A stretch of 64,000 nucleotides of DNA from Oscillospiraceae bacterium. Its GTDB lineage: Bacteria > Bacillota > Clostridia > Oscillospirales > Oscillospiraceae. Each line of letters opens with the position of its first letter. The stretch's first letter is position 1. Position numbers and translations under genes: made by a program. Positions 47,500-53,944 of the stretch are shown piece by piece. The notes beneath the pieces were generated by a model that ran no database searches, was not told where the DNA came from, and saw only the letters and a list, made by a program, of their open reading frames with translations. The DNA lies in assembly GCA_902798545.1 (NCBI GenBank), contig CADBWQ010000002.1:58807-122806 (forward strand). The letters are read 5' to 3'.

Positions 47500-47821
47500 G
47501 GATATTGATATTGTAATAAATGATTACAATCGAATTACCATTGGACAGGCCAGTAGAGCGGTAAAAGCTGACGACATATATAATCTTTTGGGGTACGAAC
47601 GGGGAGATATCTACACTGTAGAGAGCGTAAACGAACAAAATATAGATGTCCCAGTTTTGCAGTTTTTCGTGGAATTGTTTAAAGATATAACTGATCGTTT
47701 GAATCGATTGAGTGAGACGCAGAACGATGACTTAGATGAGAATGCGGAGGGAGAGGAAGAAACCACAGGAAGAGGTACGTATTCATTTGATCAGATGGAT
47801 GATGAGGAACTTCCTTTTTAG
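47462..47821 (+). CDS. Small acidic partner protein with SSB-like C-terminal tip
   Basis: The 119-residue protein overlaps the PHP-ATPase gene by 38 bases, so the two are translated together. It opens with a small beta/alpha region (KKIVLTMQPSKDIDIVINDY), then a helix, and ends in a flexible acidic tail: DDLDENAEGEEETTGRG, then FDQMDDEELPF. The last residues match the C-terminal peptide of SSB, which recruits repair and replication proteins. The SSB of this same genome ends YEELEDDGELPF. No OB fold is visible. It could compete with SSB for partners or dock the ATPase to the SSB interactome. The family is not recognised. Confidence 0.75.
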   Translation: MEKKIVLTMQPSKDIDIVINDYNRITIGQASRAVKADDIYNLLGYERGDIYTVESVNEQNIDVPVLQFFVELFKDITDRLNRLSETQNDDLDENAEGEEETTGRGTYSFDQMDDEELPF

Positions 47822-47977
47822 GTTTTTGCTTTATGTCGAGCACCTATGGATCCCACTTCGCTTAAATATACGCATGACGAATGCCCTGAAAAACGCCGGG
47901 AAAACGCGGTAATCCGGCTTTCTTTTCCAAAGGTCCGATTAGAACGGCCTGTTTACTCTGAGGGAGGAGAATGATAT

Positions 47978-48133
47978 ATGGCCCGACCAAAGAAGAAAAA
48001 TACAAATCCGGCTCTCTCTATGGAGCAACTACTATCTCAAGCAATCGAGCTTTTCCAGGAGCCCTATGATGATCGGGGTGAGCGGGACGCTTCCTTGCCG
48101 TCCATCCGGACGGTTGCAACCGCCCTAGCGTAA
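47978..48133 (+). CDS. Short 51-aa protein, probably a truncated mobile-element gene
   Basis: ATG 47978 follows a strong GGGAGGAGA site. The product begins MARPKKKNTNPALSMEQLLS and continues SIRTVATALA before a TAA. The start looks like that of small helix-turn-helix proteins carried by conjugative elements in Clostridia, in which the recognition helix would follow where this stop occurs. It is therefore likely a truncated copy that is still translatable. Confidence 0.5.
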   Translation: MARPKKKNTNPALSMEQLLSQAIELFQEPYDDRGERDASLPSIRTVATALA

Positions 48134-48153
48134 TAACAAAATCAAGGACGCTT

Positions 48154-48456
48154 ATGGAAGAGACGCTTATCTACTATCTGGAGCAGCATGGGGAAACTGT
48201 TACGTCAAAAGGCGATTTGATCAAACTCTATGGTCAAGTAAAAAGCCTACGAGGAATGACACAGAGCAGCACTTATGATAAGCGGGTCATTGATTTGCTT
48301 AGCGGACTTGAAAAAATCGTCAATAGCATTGCCAACATGCGAAATCTGAACAGCGATGCTCACGGTGCTGGAAGCGGCAGAATTAACATCAAAGAGAAAG
48401 AGGCCAGACTGGTAATGAATTCCGCGATCAACTATTGCGTGTATATGCTGGGATAG
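48154..48456 (+). pseudogene. Abi C-terminal domain fragment (abortive-infection-like)
   Basis: The 100-residue frame corresponds only to the C-terminal domain of abortive-infection-type proteins (Pfam Abi_C-like): LLSGLEKIVNSIANMRNLNS, DAHGAGSGRINIKEKEARLV. The MRN...DAHG pattern is an Rx6H arrangement as in HEPN-type domains. Full family members have a large N-terminal part that is missing here. It starts 20 bases after a truncated ORF, so it is probably a remnant, though a start codon and AGGA-like site are present. Confidence 0.55.
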
Positions 48457-48552
48457 GAATGTGTCGGAGAGAAAGCCTTCGCGGACCGACCGGCAGCTTT
48501 TAAAAACAGCGATACAGCCGTTGCATGTCGCAGAATGCAGATAGAGGTGTCC

Positions 48553-49410
48553 ATGGAGAAGAATGATCCATTTTTTCTAATTAAGACTGAGAATTATGGG
48601 ACAGGGTCGCCGTTTTTTGCCAGATTACTGCTCTTTATATTGCAGCTAAGAGATCTGTTGTTGCCTTCTGAAGAAGCAAGGCTGGAATTTGATAGGATAT
48701 ATGATCGCTTTTTTGAACCGGCAAAATCCGCATATCTTTCCTTTCGAAGCCTGGTGAATACTCATAATGAATATGTAGAAGAGCTTATCTCCAGTCATTT
48801 GATCTCAGTACAGAATAATACTATCTCTGTGGATAAAACTATTGATTCTGATGTACGAAGGTTGACGAACTCAATCTTATCTGAAGCAGATATTGCATTT
48901 AAAGGCTATATAAATGAGTTCTCTACATTATTTGATGGTTTGCATCTTGGCTTCATGGCACAAAAAGAAAAAGATTACCAGAAAGGACTGGAAAACCTTC
49001 GTGCCATGGATAGTCTACTGGCTGATTACGTGGATGAAAATCGAAAGACATGGGAAAGAAGGCTGAATAAAACACGAAATGAAATGGTGCATGGTGGCTG
49101 GCAACTGCCACAGTACCAGTTTGGTTTTAATAAGGAAGCTGATCGACTAGAAATGTATCCTCCTCAGATTGAGGGTATGATGTATTTGGATTTTTTGGGT
49201 ACTATTCTCTCTGGTTTGTTCACATTTGTGGAGGAAATGACAGTTTATCTATTATCTACGCAGCTTCGGTTTCAGATTGTTTATCAGATACCAATAGAAA
49301 ACCGGAAGAAAGAGAATCTGGCAAGATTTGCCTTGGGCTATATAACAGATCAATACCTTGATCCCTGGGAGCTCATTTATACTCGCCCGGATTATAGTCT
49401 CACAGAATAA
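48553..49410 (+). CDS. Helical protein with RxxxxH (HEPN-like) motif, unknown
   Basis: ATG 48553 (MEKNDPFFLIKTENYG) follows GAGGTG; ATG 48535 is an alternative that lacks a site. The 285-residue product is mostly alpha-helical. It contains RRLNKTRNEMVHGGWQLP, where R-N-E-M-V-H is the Rx4H signature of HEPN ribonucleases. No other domain is recognised. Genes on both sides are defence-like, which fits an RNase effector or toxin. The assignment rests on one motif and helical content, so it is tentative. Confidence 0.55.
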   Translation: MEKNDPFFLIKTENYGTGSPFFARLLLFILQLRDLLLPSEEARLEFDRIYDRFFEPAKSAYLSFRSLVNTHNEYVEELISSHLISVQNNTISVDKTIDSDVRRLTNSILSEADIAFKGYINEFSTLFDGLHLGFMAQKEKDYQKGLENLRAMDSLLADYVDENRKTWERRLNKTRNEMVHGGWQLPQYQFGFNKEADRLEMYPPQIEGMMYLDFLGTILSGLFTFVEEMTVYLLSTQLRFQIVYQIPIENRKKENLARFALGYITDQYLDPWELIYTRPDYSLTE

Positions 49411-49439
49411 AGATGTTCGAAGTCAGGGGAGGAATGATT

Positions 49440-49690
49440 CGGATGTGGTATCCCGGTTCCGGACGATGTGGATGCCAACGAGTTTGATAACGTGCTCCGG
49501 AATATCCAGAACTACATTGTTATGGAGTCGCTGCGGATATTTACAGCGGGGAAGATGAGAAAACACTGGTCAGGCTTTGCAGAGCATTAAAGCAATGCAG
49601 AAGGACTTCAAACCTGGAAAGAACTACCATGAAAAACTATCCTTGACATTCAGCGACATGACATTCCATGACATTCAGAGAGATGAAAAT
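49440..49690 (+). pseudogene. Frameshifted gene remnant
   Basis: Coding-like segments in different frames follow each other: VDANEFDNVLRNIQNYIVME, YSGEDEKTLVRLCRALKQ and AMQKDFKPGKNYHEKLSLTF. They suggest a decayed gene with at least one frameshift. The family is not recognised. This fills most of the 465-base gap between the HEPN-like gene and the araC-like gene. Confidence 0.4.
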
Positions 49691-49694
49691 CCCG

Positions 49695-49753
49695 GCCATA
49701 AGTTTACATAAAAATATTATGTAAAATATTATGTAATTATGTAAACTTATGGC
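49695..49753. repeat. 17-bp perfect inverted repeat with internal TTATGTAA repeats
   Basis: GCCATAAGTTTACATAA (49695-49711) and its exact complement (49737-49753) flank 25 bases that contain two copies of AATATTATGTAA. The TTATGTAA core therefore occurs three times in one direction and once reversed. It may be an operator, a recombination site or a mobile-element end. It lies about 120 bases from the end of the minus-strand araC-like gene. Confidence 0.85.
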
Positions 49754-49875
49754 ACATAGATCTTATTTGGCTACAATCATTTGTTCTAGGGTAATTTCTC
49801 AAGCGGTTCTCAAATCTGGAGAAGTGTGGGAGTTGCAGCGAAAATAGCGGATCCGTACGCCTAGGGAGCCAAACA

Positions 49876-50328
49876 TCAATCTTTTCTGTGTAACCGCATG
49901 TCTTTGGCCGTTATTCCGAAATAGTTTTTAAATGCTTTCCCAAAATATGTATTATTGTTATACCCGACGGCGATAGCCACTTCATTTACATTGAGTTTTC
50001 CTTCCTGTATTAACTCTTTTGCTTTTTCCATTCTGACCGAAATCACGAAATCTTTATAGTTCATTCCTTCTTCTTTTTTAAATAGTTTACTGAAGTAAAA
50101 ACTCGACAGACCCAGTTCTCTCGCTATATTTTTCAGAGACACATCCCCTGAACAATTCTCTATAACAATTCTTTTTGCCATTTCAATCAGACGATGGTAA
50201 TTCGACATCCGGTCATTTTCTATTCCTATCCCCAACGCTTTCGATGTGGACTTTATAAATGCGTATAGAATATCTACCGCTTTATTCAGACCTTCTGCCG
50301 ATTGCAGATCTGAGTCGATTGTTATCAA
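49876..50328 (-). CDS. AraC-type DNA-binding domain protein (N-terminally truncated)
   Basis: The 150-residue frame contains a full AraC/XylS DNA-binding domain in its last 100 residues: DVSLKNIARELGLSSFYFSK and LNVNEVAIAVGYNNNTYFGK, ending FKNYFGITAKDMR. The first 50 residues look like the tail of a larger sensor or YesN-type regulator. The only available start is a TTG (50328) without a ribosome site, so this is probably a 3' fragment cut at its 5' end, next to the TIR gene promoter. Confidence 0.65.
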   Translation of the reverse strand: MITIDSDLQSAEGLNKAVDILYAFIKSTSKALGIGIENDRMSNYHRLIEMAKRIVIENCSGDVSLKNIARELGLSSFYFSKLFKKEEGMNYKDFVISVRMEKAKELIQEGKLNVNEVAIAVGYNNNTYFGKAFKNYFGITAKDMRLHRKD

Positions 50329-50412
50329 TAAGATGATGTGGGATAGCGGAACCGTAGGTATGGAAGATCTAAAAGCAGAAACTATTTCAATGCCGGAAAA
50401 TCATTGGTTTAG

Positions 50413-50441
50413 TTGCGCCCCTATGAGATTCCGCGTATAAT
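50413..50441 (+). promoter_or_regulatory. Putative promoter of the TIR gene
   Basis: TTGCGC (50413-50418) and TATAAT (50436-50441) have a 17-base spacer, 16 bases upstream of the first ATG. Confidence 0.5.
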
Positions 50442-50456
50442 AGCTGTAGGGCTGTA

Positions 50457-52208
50457 ATGAATATGAATATGAAGGGCGTGAGCTTAATGATTTGGATGGG
50501 TTTTCTAGATAGTATGCCATTGGCTCCTGTTGAAGAAGATATGCTTCGCTTTGCAAATGATAATCTTTTCAGTCTGGTCGAGATGCAGATTGACTTATAT
50601 GAGAGTTTAAAAGATGAATACAATCCGGAGTATCTTTTCCCTACAAGAAAATTTGCCAAAGAACCGGAGAAATGCATCGATACCTTGTATGAATTGCGAG
50701 ATACGATTCAGAGCGACGTTATCTATAACAGTCTTCCGCCATTACAGAAATATGTGCTGTACAATTTGATGGAAATACGCATAGATGAATATAAGCATTA
50801 CGGTGATGACTTCCGCTTTAAATTGCCGGATAGATTAAAAGAAAGAATCCGAGAGGAATATGTTGATATATGTGGATTCGACCAGGAGCCGGATGAAGCA
50901 TACAAGACTGCCATTGAGATTCTAGAGTCGCCTGACGAATATATTCCCAATTGCTTTGAAGATACGGACTTTTTGGAGGAAGATCTTCGCAAATATGTTT
51001 GGCTCGCAATCAACAATAAGGATCTCTTTTTACGCACGATGAGCTATGAAGAACTGGATGGGCTTATAGAGGTAATGCCTGGGGATATCGCCAGACAGTA
51101 TACAGAATTCAGAAAAAAGCAGGCGGTAATTGGGCAGGCTCTGAAAAAAGAAGATTCTTCAAGACCAACCGTTTTCCTCTCATATAATCATAAAAGCGAT
51201 ATTGTTGACGAATTAGAAAGCAGACTATCTGAAATCGCAGATGTTCGCAGAGACAAGAATAGCTTAGGCTACTGGGACAATCTTACTGCTTTTATGAATT
51301 CGATTCGTAAGGCTGACTTCGCAGTGCTGGTAATCTCTGACTGGTACCTGAAATCTGTACCATGCATGTATGAGGTCATGCAGCTTATGAAAGATGAGGG
51401 TTGGAACCAGCGCGTTATGTATATAGTTGAAGACAATGCGAGAGGAATATATAAGGTACAGGAACAGCTGGATTATATTAAGTATTGGAAAGAGAAGGAA
51501 GAAAAGCTTGCTGAAGAACTCAAAGCGCTTGATCCAGCGGAAACCATGTATCAGGCAGAGGAATTAAGAAAAATTCGGCTGATCAAGCTTCATATTGGGG
51601 AGTTAATCGAAAAAGTCTGCACGGTTAATAATCCAGATGCGAAAGATGCAATAGCAGCTGTAGTTAACAGAGTTTTACCATCTTCCACGGGGAATACAAC
51701 CGATCCAAAAACTAATAATGATGATAATGAAGAGAATAAGAAACAGGCATCGAGACATGAATACAACAGGATATTTGCTATTCGAAAACTGACAGAAGAC
51801 GAGTTCCGGAAAGAAGAAGAGAGACAACTTGAGAATTATATCTTCGATCCTGAAGACCCATTATGTGGCTCATGGGAAGATATAGTAAGCCAACGCTGCC
51901 ACATGGAGATTTACAGGCATGATGGGAAATACTTTATAAGAATACAGTGGGCTTCATCAGCTTGGGAATACCATGAATGGTCAATGTCCGGTGAATGGAA
52001 TGAAAAGATGCAGGCGATTTGCTGTACTGATGAGTGCAGCAGAATGATAACAGGTCTGGAGCGCGGAAATACAGGGAAACTGGAAATTACGACTCTTTAT
52101 AACAATGGTATCAGTAAGCTGTTTTTTCACAAACGAGAATGCCACTGGCTTGACGCGAGTGACACGACGGGCTATCGCTGTAGATTTGTTAAAATGAACA
52201 ATAAATAG
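50457..52208 (+). CDS. TIR-domain protein with novel flanking domains
   Basis: The 583-residue protein (ATG 50457; ATG 50487 also possible) has three parts. Residues about 1-225 are helical and unrecognised. Residues about 232-345 are a TIR domain: RPTVFLSYNHKSDIVDELES, DVRRDKNSLGYWDNL, AVLVISDWYLKSVPCMYEVM with the likely catalytic Glu306. A charged linker is followed by a beta-rich C-terminal domain (about 455-580) rich in Trp (GSWEDIVSQRCHMEIYRHDG, SAWEYHEWSMSGEW). Bacterial TIR proteins commonly cleave NAD+ or make cyclic ADP-ribose signals in antiphage defence. The C-terminal domain could be a ligand-binding sensor. It stands alone with its own promoter. Confidence 0.78.
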   Translation: MNMNMKGVSLMIWMGFLDSMPLAPVEEDMLRFANDNLFSLVEMQIDLYESLKDEYNPEYLFPTRKFAKEPEKCIDTLYELRDTIQSDVIYNSLPPLQKYVLYNLMEIRIDEYKHYGDDFRFKLPDRLKERIREEYVDICGFDQEPDEAYKTAIEILESPDEYIPNCFEDTDFLEEDLRKYVWLAINNKDLFLRTMSYEELDGLIEVMPGDIARQYTEFRKKQAVIGQALKKEDSSRPTVFLSYNHKSDIVDELESRLSEIADVRRDKNSLGYWDNLTAFMNSIRKADFAVLVISDWYLKSVPCMYEVMQLMKDEGWNQRVMYIVEDNARGIYKVQEQLDYIKYWKEKEEKLAEELKALDPAETMYQAEELRKIRLIKLHIGELIEKVCTVNNPDAKDAIAAVVNRVLPSSTGNTTDPKTNNDDNEENKKQASRHEYNRIFAIRKLTEDEFRKEEERQLENYIFDPEDPLCGSWEDIVSQRCHMEIYRHDGKYFIRIQWASSAWEYHEWSMSGEWNEKMQAICCTDECSRMITGLERGNTGKLEITTLYNNGISKLFFHKRECHWLDASDTTGYRCRFVKMNNK

Positions 52209-52218
52209 TATTGCGCAG

Positions 52219-52335
52219 TCTGTTCGGAAGAACAGCTCTGTCGCCACAATCGCCCGTTTTGTTCATGAGCAGTTTCCGGATATGAACGATGAGATGGTGA
52301 CGGCTGTTGCTGACGGAATGAAAGGCACTTTGTAA
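52219..52335 (+). pseudogene. C-terminal gene fragment
   Basis: An open stretch of 38 codons without a start encodes SVRKNSSVATIARFVHEQFP and ends DGMKGTL. It has the composition of a real protein end but no upstream portion. It is probably debris of a mobile-element gene. Confidence 0.4.
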
Positions 52336-52349
52336 GTGGGGGAGCGTAC

Positions 52350-52559
52350 ATGAACGAGTATTCAAGGATCATACTGTAGCAGTACTGTGCCAGACACAGA
52401 AAGAGAAAACTGGCCAGGTTGGTTGAATTGTCTTATGATCCTGCTGCCGACGTGACGGATATCGATGCACTATACCTTGAGAAACTCATTGACCAGACAG
52501 AGGATGAGGAGATTCGCTCAGCGCTGCAGGATCTGGACGACTATCTGTTTGGCTGGTGA
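52350..52559 (+). pseudogene. Small gene inactivated by a nonsense codon
   Basis: ATG 52350 behind GGGGGAG starts MNEYSRIIL, then a TAG at codon 10, then QYCARHRKRKLARLVELSYD and on to DDYLFGW. The frame after the stop stays open for 59 codons with a protein-like composition, so one substitution has probably destroyed a gene of 69 residues. The family is not recognised; such small proteins are common in conjugative elements. Confidence 0.6.
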
Positions 52560-52758
52560 TTTTTCTTGCTATCTGCCCATCCGGACATCCCGGCGGATTG
52601 ATGCTGAGTCTGCGCCGACACGAAGCAGCGCACGGGAATATGTGGCTGAACAGGCACTGAGGTTTTTGATGAAGAACGGCTTCTGGAAGAGACTGGATGA
52701 TGCCGGAATTTGTGACGAGGAGCTGGAAAAGGCCATGTGGAAAACGTTCGATTCATAG
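52560..52758 (+). pseudogene. C-terminal fragment with EELEKAMWK end
   Basis: The frame encodes TSRRIDAESAPTRSSAREYV and ends RLDDAGICDEELEKAMWKTF-DS. No start codon with a ribosome site is present in the homologous part. Its end is nearly identical to another fragment at 53136-53306, so both derive from related genes or a duplication. Confidence 0.45.
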
Positions 52759-52792
52759 ATCCGCGGTGATCTGCGCTGCGGGATAAATAAAA

Positions 52793-52814
52793 ACCGCCGT
52801 ACTGCAACGGCGGT
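52793..52814 (-). terminator. Hairpin terminator
   Basis: ACCGCCGT and ACGGCGGT flank a six-base loop. The A-rich run on the plus-strand left side gives a T run on the minus strand. It lies 45 bases beyond the stop of the minus-strand gene at 52860. Confidence 0.65.
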
Positions 52815-52859
52815 CGATAAGGCTTCGGTTTGTGATCAGTCTGTTTTTTAAATATCTCG

Positions 52860-53042
52860 TTATGACATGGCTTCCCGCACAGGGTTGACGCGGCGGAAAC
52901 GCATTGCCATTTCCGGGGTTGTTTCCGGGCAGTCTTCGTCATAGGTGATGGGCATCTTTTTGGCTTTGTCCAACTCTGCCAGTTCTGCATCGCTGAACTG
53001 CCGGTTGACCACCTTGAACTGATCAATTGAAGGCGTGGACAT
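52860..53042 (-). CDS. Small hypothetical protein (60 aa)
   Basis: ATG 53042 (MSTPSIDQFKVVNRQFSDAE) follows GAGGTG by seven bases. The product is acidic and ends EDCPETTPEMAMRFRRVNPV-REAMS. Similar short proteins in gut Clostridia accompany toxin-like genes, but that relation cannot be confirmed here, and no partner toxin is next to it. It has its own terminator and is bracketed by a 44-bp direct repeat. Confidence 0.6.
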   Translation of the reverse strand: MSTPSIDQFKVVNRQFSDAELAELDKAKKMPITYDEDCPETTPEMAMRFRRVNPVREAMS

Positions 53043-53135
53043 AGTATACACCTCTGTTTCCAATCCTATTCTACACAGTATTTGTGACAAATTCAAGATG
53101 TTCTTATGAAATGTCAGCGATTCTTCCGCCTTTGA

Positions 53136-53306
53136 TTGTGGTACTGTGGCTGTACCGTTGACGGCATTGAGGGCTGGGGAGCGGCTCCCGGAAAGACGGC
53201 CGCAAAGAAGAAAGCCGCATTCATGGCGCTGGTGAGGCTGTATCAGAGTGCCGGAATTTGTGACGGGGAGCTGGAAAAGGCCATGTGGAAAATGATGGAA
53301 GGATGA
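53136..53306 (+). pseudogene. C-terminal fragment, paralogue of the 52560 fragment
   Basis: A 56-codon open stretch reads DGIEGWGAAPGKTAAKKKAA, then FMALVRLYQSAGICDGELEK, ending AMWKMMEG. An internal ATG at 53223 has no good ribosome site. It shares the AGICDxELEKAMWK end with the earlier fragment. Confidence 0.45.
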
Positions 53307-53529
53307 GCGCCTGCCGGAGGGTTATCAGCAGCCGGAACTGTTTGCCAAGATAAACGGAAAGATTTGTGTGCTTCCGCTGAACGGCCTGTCTCAGAAAGAG
53401 GAGAAGCAGGAGGATAAGTCCCCCAAGAAAACCTCTGTCCTTGCTCGACTTCAGGAGAAGAAGGAAGAAGCCGCAAAGCTTAACCAGGGCCGACAGAAAC
53501 CGGAAAAGACAAAAAGTGTGGAACGCTAA
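53307..53529 (+). pseudogene. C-terminal fragment of a conjugative-element-type protein
   Basis: An open stretch without a start encodes RLPEGYQQPELFAKINGKIC, then VLPLNGLSQKEEKQ, and a Lys/Glu-rich tail ending KPEKTKSVER. It resembles the ends of proteins seen in Clostridial conjugative transposons (INGKxxVLPLNG). It is debris rather than a working gene. Confidence 0.45.
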
Positions 53530-53548
53530 AAGCGCATGATAAATAATG

Positions 53549-53563
53549 GTTAGGATTCCTAAC
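53549..53563. promoter_or_regulatory. 15-bp palindrome, likely XRE operator
   Basis: GTTAGGA-T-TCCTAAC is a perfect palindrome around one central base, ten bases before the -35 box of the XRE gene. Autoregulation by the encoded repressor is likely. Confidence 0.6.
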
Positions 53564-53572
53564 AAAAAGATG

Positions 53573-53601
53573 TTGCAATTTCTGACTCAATGGCGTATAA
53601 T
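53573..53601 (+). promoter_or_regulatory. Promoter of the XRE-ImmA/Fic operon
   Basis: TTGCAA (53573-53578) and TATAAT (53596-53601) have a 17-base spacer, 26 bases before the XRE start. Confidence 0.7.
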
Positions 53602-53626
53602 ATCAGAGCTGGCAAAGGAGGAAGCC

Positions 53627-53944
53627 ATGAAAATCAATGAAAAAATGAAGGAGCTAAGAATGCAACTACATCTTTCCCAGGATTATGTTGCGAAGTATCT
53701 GGGAGTGAATCGCTCTACAGTTACGCAGATGGAAAATGGGAATCGGAAGATTCTTGCAGAAGAGGTATCGAAGCTTTGCACGCTCTTTGGCGTGTCTGCT
53801 GACACATTGATTTACGACACTGAACTGAGCCAGCCAGCAAATGTGTTCGCAAGGAGCTTTGATAATCTTGATGATACGGACAAGGCTGAAATTATGAACC
53901 TGATTCGGTTCAAAGAACAGATGAAGGCGCAGAGGAGTAAGTAA
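53627..53944 (+). CDS. XRE-family transcriptional regulator
   Basis: ATG 53627 lies six bases after AAAGGAGG; the longer frame runs through the promoter. The 105-residue protein has an N-terminal Cro/CI-type helix-turn-helix (LRMQLHLSQDYVAKYLGVNR, STVTQMENGNRKI) and a short C-terminal helical region. Its stop overlaps the next start as TAATG, so it is co-translated with the ImmA/IrrE-Fic protein, as is usual for XRE-ImmA pairs in which the protease may cleave the repressor. Confidence 0.88.
   Translation: MKINEKMKELRMQLHLSQDYVAKYLGVNRSTVTQMENGNRKILAEEVSKLCTLFGVSADTLIYDTELSQPANVFARSFDNLDDTDKAEIMNLIRFKEQMKAQRSK

Larger units (their letters stand above)
52701..53292 (+). repeat. 44-bp direct repeat pair
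   Basis: Bases 52701-52744 and 53249-53292 are identical except at one position. They encode AGICDEELEKAMWK and AGICDGELEKAMWK. The repeats bracket the small minus-strand gene at 52860-53042, so homologous recombination between them would delete it. Confidence 0.85.

Noticed and set aside
49695-49753. TTATGTAA repeats as a CRISPR array or replication origin iterons.
   Set aside because: The repeats are far too short and few, have no regular spacers, and no cas or rep gene is adjacent.
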